A stretch of 64,000 bases of DNA from Pleurodeles waltl (lineage: Eukaryota > Chordata > Amphibia > Caudata > Salamandridae). The stretch lies in the NCBI RefSeq assembly GCF_031143425.1, contig NC_090440.1, forward strand, positions 342,987,844 to 343,051,843, given 5' to 3'. The position numbers were made by a program, and so were the translations under genes. How positions within the stretch are numbered: position 1 is the first letter of the stretch; each line of letters begins with the position of its first letter. Below, one piece after another: positions 44,739-57,180 of this stretch. The notes under the pieces are model-generated. The model worked only from the letters and a program-made list of their open reading frames with translations, did no database searches and had not been told where the DNA came from.

Positions 44739-45955
44739 TTAGGGTTTTCTTATGTGCCTCTAATAGAGGATTTGAGTGTGGTAGCTAGATACTATAGTAT
44801 AAAGTTAGTTAAAGGATTCTTTGAGCCGACATTGAGGATTAGTACATATTATGCTCACTGCAATATTTTGACATGCTTGCTTGCACCTGTAGAGAAAAGC
44901 TTTTTAGATCACACGGATGATAGAAGGAGGGCATTAAAGGGTAAATTAGAGAAAGGATTACAGCAGCGAGTCTTTGCTAGTAATGAAGGGTATGGTGCAA
45001 TTAGAGAGAAAAGGAAGTTAGCTTTAGATCTATTACACGTAGGGAAGCTTTGCACATCTAGGCCGAAATCATATTATGACAATGTGTTTGTGGGGATGAG
45101 TGAATGTAAGCATGTGTTTTTGTTTCAGAATAAATGGACGTTCATGTTAAATGGAGAGGATCCGGCGATCCCAGGGATTTACTATATATATGGGCTTAAT
45201 GCTTATTACCGTCTTCCAACGGGATGGTATGGAACATGTTCTTTTGGGATAGTTTTCCCAAAGATATACCAACTTGATGATTTAAAGAAGTTTCCGAGAT
45301 TGTCTGAATTACATCGTACTAGACAGAAGAGAGAGACTGCTGCTGGTGTAGTGGGAGACATATTTGGGGTGATAATTCCTTCAGTGGGAGTTATCTTGAA
45401 TTCAAGAAAGATTCAAAAGTTGTCTACAATTGTGGATAACATGCTGACAAATATTTCAGGAGCTATACTCCTAATGGATACTGAACTTCCTACGGAGAGG
45501 GCTATGACTCTTCAAAACAGGCTTGCTTTAGACATTCTTTTAGCGAAAAATGGCGGAGTTTGTAGAATGCTTAATGAGAATCATTGTTGTGCATATACAC
45601 CAGGTAATAGTAATGAGATTAGAAGTATGCTTACTAACTTGACTAAGTATAGTACAGACTTGAAGGAATTGAAAGAACCTGGTGTTTGGGAAAAGGTTGG
45701 AAGGGGTTTTGCATCAGTGGGAAATTGGCTTAGCAACATTTGGCATGAATATTGTCTAAAATAATACAGGGGATATTGATTGTTATACCTTGTATATTTG
45801 GCTTATGGGTGGCATGCAAAATTAGCAGAAGAATAAAATTGAATAAGGCAAAAAATATTAAGAGGAGGGAAGAAAAGGAAAGAGAAAAATTGTTTAGGGA
45901 AAAATCAAAGGGGAAGCCAATAAGGGAAGAGATTGAAATGGCAGAATTTTAACTG
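44739..45955 (+). pseudogene. env: Outer provirus env, 5'-truncated
   Basis: The N-terminal part of the surface subunit was lost at the Harbinger insertion. The remaining frame runs unbroken to 45764. It has a surface-subunit C-terminus (LPTGWYGTCSFG, about 45211-45246), a furin-type RQKR (45321-45332), a fusion-peptide-like hydrophobic run, then LQNR with the gamma-type conserved segment. The cysteine motif is C-X7-CC (45561-45590) rather than the usual C-X6-CC. A frameshift near 45740-45765 separates this from the membrane span (about 45755-45815, IIQGILIVIPCIFGLWVA) and a Lys/Glu-rich tail ending at 45952. It is not a functional gene. Confidence 0.82.
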
Positions 45956-45995
45956 ATATAAAATTTGTGGGGAAAGGTTTTGTGTGATGACAAGA

Positions 45996-46020
45996 GTCAT
46001 CAGAGGAGGGATTATTGGAG
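45996..46020 (+). other. Candidate polypurine tract of the outer provirus
   Basis: 'cagaggagggattattggag' directly precedes the 3' LTR. It is purine-rich and in the right place for plus-strand priming, but is shorter and less pure than typical tracts. Confidence 0.45.
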
Positions 46021-47655
46021 TGTGTCTTTTAAAAGCAATAAATTACGAAAGCTTGCAATATATTGTGTAATGAAGCTGCATAGAAAATGTGTTAATATAG
46101 AAAATAATGCATACGTTTGAAATGTGCCTACGGGGAGTGGTTACCAATGTATACGAAGACTAATGAAAAGGCTTATTAATTCTGAATTATTATGCAATAA
46201 TGTTTTGAATTTGTATTAATATTTCATAATTAGAGTTATATGTTAAGAGCTGTGTCATTTAATAGAAAGGGCTTCAACTTAGCGAGGGTTTGGGCCTAGC
46301 TGCCTGGCCTCATATTAAATTGTATTTTCTAACGTGTAGTGTGCTGTTTTCCTGAAGGACACAAAGCTGTACTTTTCCAGGAGTTCTATATGTGTAGCTG
46401 TAGTAAATTCTTTCTCATGAGAACCGACTTGCTCAAGGCGATGTTCTTGCTAGATTCAACAGTGTAATTCATAACAGGTGCAAGGTTAACCGTACAAGGA
46501 GAAGACAATGAAGACACTGACTGGAGCGCAAAGTGTAATATTTTCTACCTGACATTCCAACTGTTGAAGACGTCAATGACATGGACCAATCCGTGACATG
46601 GGAACTGTGAACTGTGGAAAATTCTAGCAAGGTGCTTACCGAATTATTGGACAGAGATAACGATGCACCAATTTTTATCCAATGAGGAATTAGGGAATAG
46701 TTAGGCAGTTTTGATTTAACTGCGTGACTCAGGAAGAAATCGGGACGCTTGCCATTTTCCTTTCCCATAAGACTTTTACCATTTGCCATTTTTCCAGACA
46801 CTCCAAGCCCATACTTTAGTTTTAGTTGTCCTGTCACCTTAGACCATCCTCTACTCATCTTTTGCTTGATATTATCTTCACCTTTATCAGAGGGAAGAAA
46901 TCAGTTCTTAGCTATGTTATCTTGAGACTTTGCCCCGTCCTATCTTTGCTGATGCTGATGAACTGATGTCCTGAGGACGAAGACTGACGCTGCTTGCTGA
47001 TCTGTTGGATTGGTAACTAACCTATGAAAATTGTGATTGTCTGTTTGCCTTTTCTTTCTAGGTACCAACTGCTATTTTGATAGAGGCCTTAATATAGATG
47101 TTTTCTAAATTCGTGTTCACTGAAATGTTTTGCATGAAGCCCAACATGCTAATGCTAATTTGAGGTTAGTTAAGGTGTTCACTAATATCCTATGCAAATA
47201 GACAAATGACTGAGTTCTTGCTTTGTTGAATCATGTACTAATGACACTGCTAAGTTGATTCATATTAATTAGGTGCCTGAATATTGAATGATTATAGTCT
47301 ATGCATTGATTAAGTTGTGCTCATATTATTAATTAGTAGTGCTTCTGATATGGTTTATTATTGTTGAGATTAACAGACATGACATTAGGATGTTACTAAT
47401 AGGGAAATAAATATCCCAAACTTTACAAAATTGGTGTGGTTATTCACGGCTGAAAGGTCATGGTGTGTTCAAATATTGATTTTTATTGATTGTTTATTGA
47501 TTAGTGATTGTCATTATTGATTGGTTAATTTATTTGTTGATTATTGATGCCAAGAAAATATTTCGTACTGAGAAGTCCCCAAACACGGTCCAAAGGGTGT
47601 CAACCTAAACGCGTCTCCTTGTAAGTTTTCTTATTAAGGCTCTGATGCGCTAACA
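46021..47655 (+). repeat. 3' LTR of the outer provirus
   Basis: 1,635 bp, collinear with 3857-5483, with the same start and end. It has AATAAA at 47406-47411 and the antisense open frame at 46469-46858. After it, repeat A resumes. Confidence 0.9.
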
Positions 47656-48260
47656 CAGCCTGCCTCCAATCAACGTATGGGCTGGGCTGGTTGACAGCTC
47701 CCTTGTGCATTTCACCCAGACAACCACAAACACAGGACATTCAGTCACACCTTCACTCATCTGCATATTGAATGGTCTTCCTGGACTGGAAGGGTGGAGG
47801 GTCTGACACTTACATTTCAAAGACCAGTGGCCTGCCCTCACACAATGGACTGCCAAACCCCCTACTGGGACCCTCGGCAGACAGGACTGCACTGAAAGGG
47901 GAACTTGTGCACTTCATAGCCACTCTTTGAAATCTCCCTCACTTCAAAGGCATTTTTGAGTATTAACTAGGACTCTGACACCACCAACTCAGACACCACT
48001 GGACCTGCACCTGAACTCTGTCAGAAGACCTGCCTGGCTGCCCAAAGGACTCTCTGGACTGCTTCGCTGCAAGGGACTCCTGCCATGCTGTTGCCCTGCT
48101 GCCCTGCTGGCCTCTGACTGTGTGGCAAGCAGGAGAATACACAACATGACCACAAAAAAGTTAGTTGCATCTGCCCCTGGCTATCATCAGCCCTTAGGAA
48201 GCAGTAGCCAGGGAAATACAAAACTGGAAGCCTTACCAAGAAATGTTCTCACCTTTAACA
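47656..48260. repeat. Repeat A, right half
   Basis: Continues the repeat broken at 3856. Its style matches the second half of the copy at 52320-53883: Cys/Trp-rich 'ctggactgcttcgctgcaag' type runs and repeated 'ctgcc'. No gene. The right boundary is approximate. Confidence 0.5.
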
Positions 48261-50178
48261 ACAGAAACAGCAGTTCCACCCTCAACCCTACAGCCAACTA
48301 AACAGCAGTGCTCATTGCATCTCCCTCTTGATCACAAAGTCTTGATGTAATTTCTAAAGATAGTTTTGTCTCCATATTCCTCACTTCATTGTCTGGATCT
48401 TCATCCTTCAGATATAGGAATGCAGGCAATAAACTTCCACTTTTGAGGCAAGCTGTATCATGTTCCAAGCCAAAACAGGGGCACTCAAAATGGATCCCAT
48501 AGGTTTCAGCTCTCAGAATCATACATGTCTAACTGCCAGACATGTACTAGACACATACACTCAACATGCTCACAGGATGTCAGCACAAGGTTCTGGGTTT
48601 CACATAATAGCAAAACATTATACAAGACCAGATAAAAAGTTCTGATTAACTATAGGATCACAAAATACAGTACATTGCCACTACCACTTTATGTGCTAAA
48701 CCCATAACAGGGACAGTAGACCACTATAAGTTCTCTGTCCACTATAAAGGCAGATTTGTTGCACCCAAAGGTCACAAGACAGGACAGGGACCTTGCATTG
48801 TCAGGGGTAGGCTTAGGCCTCCATATTCATTCTAGATAAGCTTGACAACTGCGCCAAAATAAAAGTTAGAATATCAGTTTTTCATGCAGTCAAGCATTCA
48901 GGACAGGTGTACGTGCCAGTTCAGCAAGTAGGGAGCATTCCTATACTAAGAAATGTTGATAAAATATATGCCCTAATAGTGGGGATGACGTCCATAGGGT
49001 GTTTATGGAACTGCAAACACAGGTTGGTCGGTCTCTGCACAGATATCGCCCAGAGCAAAAGCAATTTGTAACCCCCCGCAGGCTCCATAAATCTGCCTTT
49101 TCTAAGCAGCGTATTTAACCAGCTTAATAGTACTGCTGAATACCTATACTTTTTCTGTGTCATTGAGAAAAGCTTTGTCTTCATCCTGATACTGCTGAAC
49201 CCATAATGTCTGCATGAGGAAAATAAGCAGTGCTACATCCTAGGGAGGTTAGGTTATGTGAGACAGGAAATCAGCCAATGAACTTTTGGTTTTGGCCAGC
49301 TGGTGTTTCTTTTTTAGATGGATTAGATGCACTATACCTAGGCCACCATCTGTTGCTGGTGCACAACCTGAAATGGTGCTGCACCAGTCTCAGAGTGCAC
49401 ATTGTAGCCTGAGCAACACAAGGCCAAATCAGATGAAGTCAGGCTAGCTCACAGAGCTGTTCTCACTTAGCCTGACATGCACTTACCTCCACAGAATAAG
49501 GGGTCGGTAAGTGCAGTAGAATACAGATCACAAGCAAATTACATTGTGCACACCAGTTGTGATGGGAGAACATTATGTTAGAGATCTATTAGGCAGATCT
49601 ACACCAAATCTGGTTAACAACCTTTGGGATTCACCCAACAAGTGGAGCCCATAGTCCAGGAAAATGAAGTCATGCACAGCACAAAGTAATTTCAGGTAAG
49701 CCCAAGATGCAGAGACTTACAACTTCCCATAGGAAGAACAGGTTGGCTTTCTTCCTAAAGCCTTGCTGTAAGAACTCCTGGGAACTGCCATGAAGCCCTT
49801 TTTTGTAGTTGCTTTCTTTAGCCAAGTCATTTGGATCACCAAATAACTCCAACATGCCTCAGGCACGCGGTAACTGCTAGCATGGTGGCCCCTAAAATTA
49901 CCTCTATTGATGTGCCACTTGCATGTATAACCACGCCCATGTCACGTCAGTCACTTTCATTGGTTTGTGGGCTTGCCTTTAAAATCCGCTTGCTTTCATT
50001 CGTGAAAGGCATGCATACGTCAGGCCTTTTCCAGTGCTTAACACACCTACACAGCACCGGTAAAGTACTGAAAACATACGAGGTTCCATGTTTTCAGCAT
50101 GGTTTCCAGACTACTTTATCTTTTTATTTTCCACGCAGCATGATCGCACTGGGGTTTACATAGCACGATCGCACTCTG
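48261..50178. other. No identifiable feature
   Basis: About 1.9 kb without a coding frame, domain, clear terminal repeat or tandem array. Short ORFs are random. The last 300 bp (about 49870-50178) continue after the MITE at 51090 and are probably one older dispersed repeat. Confidence 0.5.
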
Positions 50179-51089
50179 TCCCATATTTATACTTTTTGAC
50201 GCACAACTGCGCCAACGCAGTTGTGCGGCAAAAATTTTACCGCCGGCTAACGCCATTCCAAAGCGCCATGCGGGCGCCTTATTTATTGAATGACGTAAGC
50301 CGGCGCTGCGGACTGGTGTGCGTAAAAAAAAATGACTCACACCAGGCCGCGCCGGCATAGGGGAAAATGGAGGTTGGGCGTCAAAAAATGGGGCAAGTCA
50401 GGTCTGAGGCAAAATTCAGGCCTCAACCCGATTTGCGCCATTTTTTTTTCCGCCCAACCTTCATTGACATGACTCCTGTCTTAGCAAAGACAGGAGTCAT
50501 GCCCCCTTGCCCAATGGCCATGCCCAGGGGACTTATGTCCCCTGGGCATGGTCATTGGGCATAGTGGCATGTAGGGGGGCCCAAATCAGGCCCCCCTATG
50601 CCACAAAAAAAACCGAAAAGAAATACTTACCCCAACTTACCTCAACTTCCCTGGGATGGGTCCCTCCATCCTTGGGTGTCCTCCTGGGGTGGGCAAGGGT
50701 GGCAGGGGGTGTCCCTGGGGGCATGGGAGGGCACCTCTGGGCTCCTTCTGAGCCCACAGCTCCCTTAACGCCTGCCCTGACCCAGGCTTTAAAAAACGCA
50801 CCCATCAGGCTGTGCGCCGTTTTTTAAGGCCTGCCCCCTCCTGTGCGTCAAAATGACGTCAGAGTATAAATATGGGGCACAGGCCTTAAAGTCATTTTTT
50901 GGAAGGGAACGCCTACCTTGCATATAATTAACGCAAGGCTGGTTCCCCCTTCCAAAAACTTACGCACATGGTGGAACTTTGACGCCCGCGGGGTCGGACG
51001 TCAAAGTATAAATATGGGGCAGGGTTTGCGCTGATTGTGCGTCAAAAATTTTGACGCACATTCGGTGCAAACAGAGTATAAATATGCCC
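50179..51089. mobile_element. 911-bp MITE-like element with AGTATAAATATG ends
   Basis: The ends are TCCCATATTTATACT and AGTATAAATATGCCC, an imperfect terminal inverted repeat. CTCTG occurs on both sides (50174-50178 and 51090-51094) as a possible 5-bp duplication. The flanks read continuously without the element ('gatcgcactctg' then 'tttttccgtttt'). Internal copies of 'agtataaatatggggc' at about 50863 and 51006, and hairpins at 50474-50500 (gactcctgtcttagc.. region) and 50517-50560, give it a modular palindromic structure. No coding potential. Superfamily unknown. Confidence 0.7.
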
Positions 51090-51094
51090 CTCTG

Positions 51095-52319
51095 TTTTTC
51101 CGTTTTCAATTTCAGCGAGATCGCGCTTCATTTTACATAGTGCAACAGCGCTTCATTTTTTCCTTTTAATTTGTGTGGCAAGAAACGTCCAGTTAGGAGT
51201 TTACAACGCTAACAGCTCTAAATGCGAGCCCTGTTACATTGGAAATGCTTGTTTGTTGATACCACTAGTTTTAATACAATGTTGTTACTGTTCACACTGG
51301 TGCTCTGTTCATGGTGCATTACCAGATTACTGCAGTATGAAAATGTATCAGATCTGAGTTCGGCCTCTGCCAACAGCACAGATGGAAACTCCACATTATT
51401 GCCCTTCACTGTGATATTTGGCATTGATTATCCTGACAACCTTATTTATTAACTCACAGTGATAAAGGGCACATACAGGCTATCTATTCCAACAGCAGGA
51501 GCACCAAAGCACCAAAAGGTGTTTCATCTGTCCTTACATTGAAAATGCCCATTAAATCATCTTGTCATATTTGAATATAAATCCTTATGTAAAGTGGCAA
51601 GCCACAAGGTACCTCCTTGTACCTATTGGCCCCACTAGAAGTGTGACACTCCCTTAGGAATAAGAAAGCACATTTTCTTTAAACAGTGGAATCAGGATTT
51701 CCCTGCAACAGCAACACTGACTTCCTCCATTCAAACCCATGCTTAGATATCACGAACTGTTGAAATGCACTGACAGAAGCTGAAAGACACTATTACAGCA
51801 GATGTCCAAGTTAGAGAATCACTACTGTGTCAGTTGCCTTCTCTTATGTGTCCTGAATCAGTCAAATAAATGAATCAATGTGCCCTCTAAATGTTCAATT
51901 ATGTTCTAGCGACCAAAATGCTCCAAACCATGAGGCCACCCTTGTTCAGCTGTTACCCATTATATTGGTGTTGTATTCATCAAATTATGCACCCTAATTG
52001 ACCTTTGAATCAATGGCAGGTCACATCACCAAAATGATAACCTATTCATGCTGCACATTGGAAGTATGCACATTTAAGTAGCTCCTCTGTAAGCTTATAC
52101 AAGATGCTAAAGACCCCAGTTGCAGTTGGTATACTCCTGGTTCTCTACATAACCCTAAGATCAGAATAATCTGTGTCTCAGTGAGGCAGTTACACAGCAT
52201 GATCCAGAGGGCATATCTAGCAATACATAGGGCATTATTATGATTTGTTCTATACACTAGCTCTCATTTTGATAACTATCATGTTAATATTTTGTAGGAA
52301 AGTCATCCTTTTTGCACTG
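51095..52319. other. No identifiable feature
   Basis: About 1.2 kb of AT-rich DNA with only short random ORFs. The first 100 bp belong to the repeat interrupted by the preceding element. Confidence 0.5.
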
Positions 52320-53883
52320 GTCATCCCCATTTTTTTACTGATACTGATGGTTACTGACTCTGAAAGTGCCCTGGGCTCTGCTGTAATTCTAATTGTCTAA
52401 GACAACCTACCTGTATGTCCCTAGTATATGGTAGGGCAGGTAGGTCTAGAGGCCCCAGTGGTCCTAATACACTGATGTGGTGTCTGGTGTCATTTTAAGC
52501 AAGGCCTGGCTTGCAGGCTAGTGTTAAATAAAACAATGCCCAAATTTGACATTGAAAGTAAATACACATCCATAGTCCAGGACTACTTTTCTATTGCATT
52601 TAAGTCACCCCTAAGCTCTGCCCTGGTGCCCCAAATGTATAGATCATTGTTATAAAAAGCAGGGACAATATACAATATGTTTAAATGCCCTGGTAAACCA
52701 TATTTCTCTATTGCAGTGCTGCTAGCCCCATAGGTTAACATGGGAAGGCTTTATTACACCTAATAAAGTCACATTTTTAAATGGGGCTAGGTGCCAATAT
52801 TATTCAAAGTATCAAAATAATGGTTATAATAAGTCCCATAATGTTCCAAGCATGAGTATGTTATAACTTTCACAGGAAAGTAGTTTTAGAACGTACTATC
52901 CTGAAGTTACTTAAAGCAGTCCTGCAGCAGCCTCTTCTGCTTGGTCAGCCTTTTACAGCCTAAGCCAAACTGCTCCTTGAGTAGGTGTAAAGAGGCCTGA
53001 GGCTGATACAATACCGCCATTTGGTTGGAGATTTGCTTCCTGGAGAAGCCAGGAAGAGGAAGGGGGCTGGGAAGGTAAGCCAGACTACAAAGTAGGAGAA
53101 CAGATGTCATAGGGCCCAGGCAGCCCCCACTTATTCGATCCCAGACAGATTATGTTAGGAAAGGGGAGTGTAGTCAAATATTAGCCACACCTCTGGGTCG
53201 GTTTACACAGACTCAAACACCAAGAGGAGAAGTTCTAAATTTTAATTTTTGGGAGAACAGTGCTTTCTGGGTCAAAAATATGCCACACTTTGCAGGAGGA
53301 AGTCATAGCAGAGGGATGTAGCTTTACCCCTATTGGTTGGGGTGTCCCCCATTCTTGCCTGCCCAGAATGGAAGATAAATATGGGAGAGCGGCAGGAGCT
53401 CCTCAGACCACTGCCTGGAACATCGGAAGAAGAAGAACTGCCCTGCAGGACTCTTGGACTGCACCACAAAGCACTTGCACTCAGAAGGACTGCACCTGTT
53501 GCACACACAAGGCTCCACAAAGAAAGCAGTGTGCCTGACTCAAAGGAAAAATAGTTGACTCTTCAATCAGCAATAGGTACAATAGAGCTAGAAGAATTTA
53601 CCTGCCAAGCCAATGAAAGGATCACCACAGCTGACCATTTGCAACTGTATTTTTTCTAGACTGTGCAGGTGTATTATGGGACATTGAATCCACACCCCCA
53701 ACAGGCAGTCTGAACCATTGGCTGGTGCTACTGTATCCTTGTTTTCTGGAGGGCAAAGACCTCCAGAGGCTCATCAAGGCATCGTGCCACAGAAAATCGC
53801 CGTCGTCGAATCAAACTCCAGATCAGAGAAACCCGAGTACTCATCATCGAAAGAAAAGCTCCAAGAAAAACACTAAGGACCTG
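52320..53883. repeat. Repeat B, related to repeat A (unclassified)
   Basis: It shares ordered blocks with repeat A: 'tgtccctagtatat', 'taagtcacccctaag', a 'ccctggta' block followed by an AT-rich segment with 'cccataggttaacatggga', then a right part rich in 'ctgcctg' and 'ggactgcacc' motifs. No coding frame. It ends near 53883, where 'ctaaggacctgatttagat' begins the next element. Confidence 0.5.
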
Positions 53884-54029
53884 ATTTAGATGTTAGCGGT
53901 AATGGTCCCACCATTGACTTTTCGACGGGAAACCCACCCACCGCCATGACGGTCGGTCCTCTGTATTTAGTTGTCAGTAAGAGCACAGGCGAAAGATTAC
54001 CGACCGTCCACCGTCACTGACAAGAATCT

Positions 54030-55199
54030 TCACCCACGTCAATGGTGCCATAGGCAAAAGCAGCTGGAGGTGGGACGACAGCCCCTTTTACCACCAAGCC
54101 AATCATGATGTGCAGTCCCACTGACCCAACTGTGGCAGCTAAACCTCCACAGTTGGCAGTTTGGGAGATATATAAACATGAACCTCACCTTTTTAATGCT
54201 TTCCACATAGCCTGCTACCATGAATCTGCTGCTACCAGTCCTCTGTTGCTCCTGGGCCAGGTCTATGGGAATCAACCCATCATTGCCGGAACAGAAGGTA
54301 AGTCACAGACATTCCTGTTTCCCTCAGGGTTGTAGCTTCACAGTAATACTGTACTCATACATGGTTCATTAATTTGTGTAAAAACCACCATAATTTGCAA
54401 CGCTGAAGTGTGTAATGTTGAAGTCGAAAAATGTATCAGAACAGATCTTGAAATATAAGTAGCACTCACCAATCTGGGGCAGACTGCCTTCATGGCAATG
54501 GACACCCACACAAAAAGTCTAAAAAAATCACAAATAGAAATATATCTGTAAAGGTGTGTGCAATATTGTCCCCAAAATGGTGTTCAACTTAAACAGTAAC
54601 CCCAATTTGAACCAAACAATCCCATGATGATGATGTTGCAATTACACTGCAACATGCTAAATGTGGGTCTACACAGAATGTAATAAAATGTTTACTGGTG
54701 AACTGCAAACATGGCAGAGATGTATAAAGGTCACATGCCCCCTTGGTGTGTGCAATATATCACAAACATAATATCCCATTCACTGTACAGTGCCAGGTCA
54801 TCGGTGTAATACATATGTGCATATTATTGACACATCGTGCCAAAATAAACACACATGCATTCTCCACTCACAAAAACATAAACACATATAACTTTGGTAA
54901 GTGTCCACTAACAACATGATTTCCTGCAGCAAAATTGATATGTCTATTCCAATAGCAGAAGCCCCAATGTCCATCACTAATGTACAACATTATTGTATGC
55001 ATTTAGAAAACAACTAAAATATACAACCACAGTCACTGTCACAAATGAGAGTAAGTGCATGGCACGCACATTAGTAGAAATGACATAATCAGGAAACAAT
55101 TAGTACCAGTCCAAAAATAAGGCCAGGACAAAGGTATTTCCAAAATAAAATGTCTTTATACTAGGATGAGATAAGTCTCTCAATGAGAAATAGGAAAAG
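54030..55199. other. Non-coding part of the second Harbinger
   Basis: No gene. It corresponds by position to the region beyond Myb2 in the first element, but no tandem arrays are present here. Confidence 0.4.
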
Positions 55200-57180
55200 T
55201 CCATCTGGGCAGAGGGAAACATTTGTATACAAAGGCATTAGCCCTGTGGGCCATTTTGGCTGTCAGGCCCATCATTGCCTCCTTAATTCACTGGCAGAAT
55301 AAACCTCCTCTGAAAGGGGCATCTATGGGGCAGAGAGCAGGCACCTCAAGCCAGCATCTCAGTGTTCTGGCCAGCCAGCCCCTGGGAGGCATTCAATAGT
55401 GTGGCCTGGCCTACAGCGATTGTTCTTAAAAGATCAACAGCTTCCTAGCTGAGCACAGCCTGGGACACACCGGGGCAAGGACAGGGGTGCCTGCAGCAAA
55501 GGTGGCGCTGCCACTTTTAGAGGAGCAGCTACAGCCAACTGGGGGAAAGCAAAAGGGATGGTGGAGATTGGAATGGGGGCGGATGAAGACACAGATTTTG
55601 CAGTCTCTCCAGGGTCCACACCCACTAGGGAGTGGTCTTCATTGGAGGCCTCCAAGGAAGATGTAGAGTAACTGGTGGCCTCTGTGCCAGTCCCCTCACC
55701 CCCTATGCCACTGGGTTCCTCAATGTCTGTGATGTCCACACCTGATCCCCAGTGGCCAGTTTCATCCCCGCTGATGGGGCCGATGTCACCTTTGCCTTTC
55801 CCAGTGAATGCTGAAAACACAGATACAACAGTTGTAGCATATCTGTGAGAATACAATTGAACATCAATGTACATCACTCAGCATTTGAAACAAGTTCAAT
55901 AATCCCCCATCTCAGCTCCCAAATCATGTATGCCTTTGTCACTTATACACTTGTAGTTCACTCATACCAAAGAGTTTCAACAGCATGAGTAAACACATAG
56001 GCCTGGCTAAACCTCTGATCCTTTTCAACACAGAGCTACAATTGATTCACTTCTCCCAAAAGGTAAGGTTTTTAGATAGAATTTGAGTGCTCAAGATGGG
56101 ACACCTTCAACATCTACGTGATATTACCTTCTATATGCAAAAGTCCCTTTCAGTATTACATTGCTCTCCATTCATCAATTTCTCCTCTGGGCAGGACTAA
56201 GGACGCCAGAATGTTGTCTCTGGGATTCACAACTCTCTCACCAATGTGTGCACATGCCTGTCAATAAAGTTTGGCATAGAAATTCATGTTGGCAATCACA
56301 GACTGGCTTACCTGCTTTTTTTGTGAAGGAGTAAGGACTCAGATCCACCCTGCTACTGTCCACATTGCTAGTCAAACTACTTCCAAACATGTGTCACATA
56401 AGGAAAAATGCCACTGTACACAGAATACCAATACTTTTGGTGCAGATGCGCATTCTCATATTGTCATGGCACCAACGTACCAATGTCAAGACTGATATAT
56501 CAGCTGCATCATAAGTGTGCAGTTTGCCATAGTTACCAGTAATTAAGCCTACATTCATCACACGCATTTGTGAAGAATCATCATACCTGACCCAATCATG
56601 ACATGGAACAAGTTTTGTGAAACTGTACCTCATGTAATTGTGAAAATGCTGACAATCCCTTTGTTTACATGCAGCCATGTGCCTGCCCACAACAGTACTT
56701 GCTGTTGTGAGGAGGAATCTAGTGGCATCCTTCAGCACTAAGCAATACACCACACACAGCATTAGACAGCATCTGATCAACTTATATCTACAGAAATCCT
56801 CATGGGCTTTGGATGTGTGCCAGTCTCAAAGCTGATGGCATACAACACAGCTGGAATGTAAATAGGATAAACCACAACAATATCTACAGACAATGATTTA
56901 ACCCTTTGTTGCTGCTGTTGGGCTCTCAACTGCCTATCAAGCTCTGGGTAAGCCACCACAAAGATGTGTGTCATTAGGGGGGCCAGGGTGCGGTGCAACA
57001 TCCTAGATCGCTGGGAGGACTGTCCGAATTGGCTCTCGACTGACTTTCTTGTTGCCCGATGCAGGTCCGTCCACCTCTTCCGACAGTGCAGGTTATGCTA
57101 CTTGTGGACCCCAGGGACCGGACCTTCTTTGCAATAGCCTTCCAGATTTCTTGCTTCAGATGGGTGTTGATCTGTATAGG
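55200..57180 (-). pseudogene. Myb2-like remnant of the second Harbinger
   Basis: Exon-2-like sequence runs from 57180 down to about 56920. It follows a TATACAG acceptor and encodes EIWKAIAKKVRSLG, then TLAPLMTHIFVVAYPELDRQLR (with frame slips), clearly homologous to Myb2 exon 2 at 16341-16611. An exon-3-like acidic Ser/Thr/Gly segment lies at 55812-55434 (acceptor AACACAG just upstream on the minus strand). Below 55434 traces of the helical segment remain (LLRTIAVGQATLLNA). Exon 1 was not found. The conserved intron positions confirm that Myb2 is an ancestral gene of the family. Confidence 0.7.

Larger units (their letters stand above)
3857..47655 (+). mobile_element. Outer endogenous retrovirus (class I, gamma/epsilon-like), interrupted provirus
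   Basis: The provirus is bounded by a pair of long LTRs (3857-5483 and 46021-47655), both starting TGTGTCTTTT and ending GCTAACA. Between them, once the inner provirus at 6648-37386 is removed, lie leader, gag (PPPY late motif, CCHC knuckle), protease, RT, RNase H, integrase with a GPY/F-like tail, and env. The flanking bases are CAG on both sides, only a weak candidate for a target duplication. The host sequence is repeat A. Multiple stops, frameshifts and a mutated protease active site show that it is defective. The LTR pair differs at roughly 25-30 positions in the first 450 bp by eye, more than the inner pair, which fits its being older. Confidence 0.9.

Noticed and set aside
48261..50178. 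Possible host exon in the region between the outer provirus and the MITE
   Set aside because: No ORF above about 110 codons, no recognisable domain, and no convincing exon with flanking splice sites.
50507..50827. ORFs with Pro/Gly/Ala-rich translation
   Set aside because: They lie wholly inside the palindromic element at 50179-51089 and differ on each strand without any domain.
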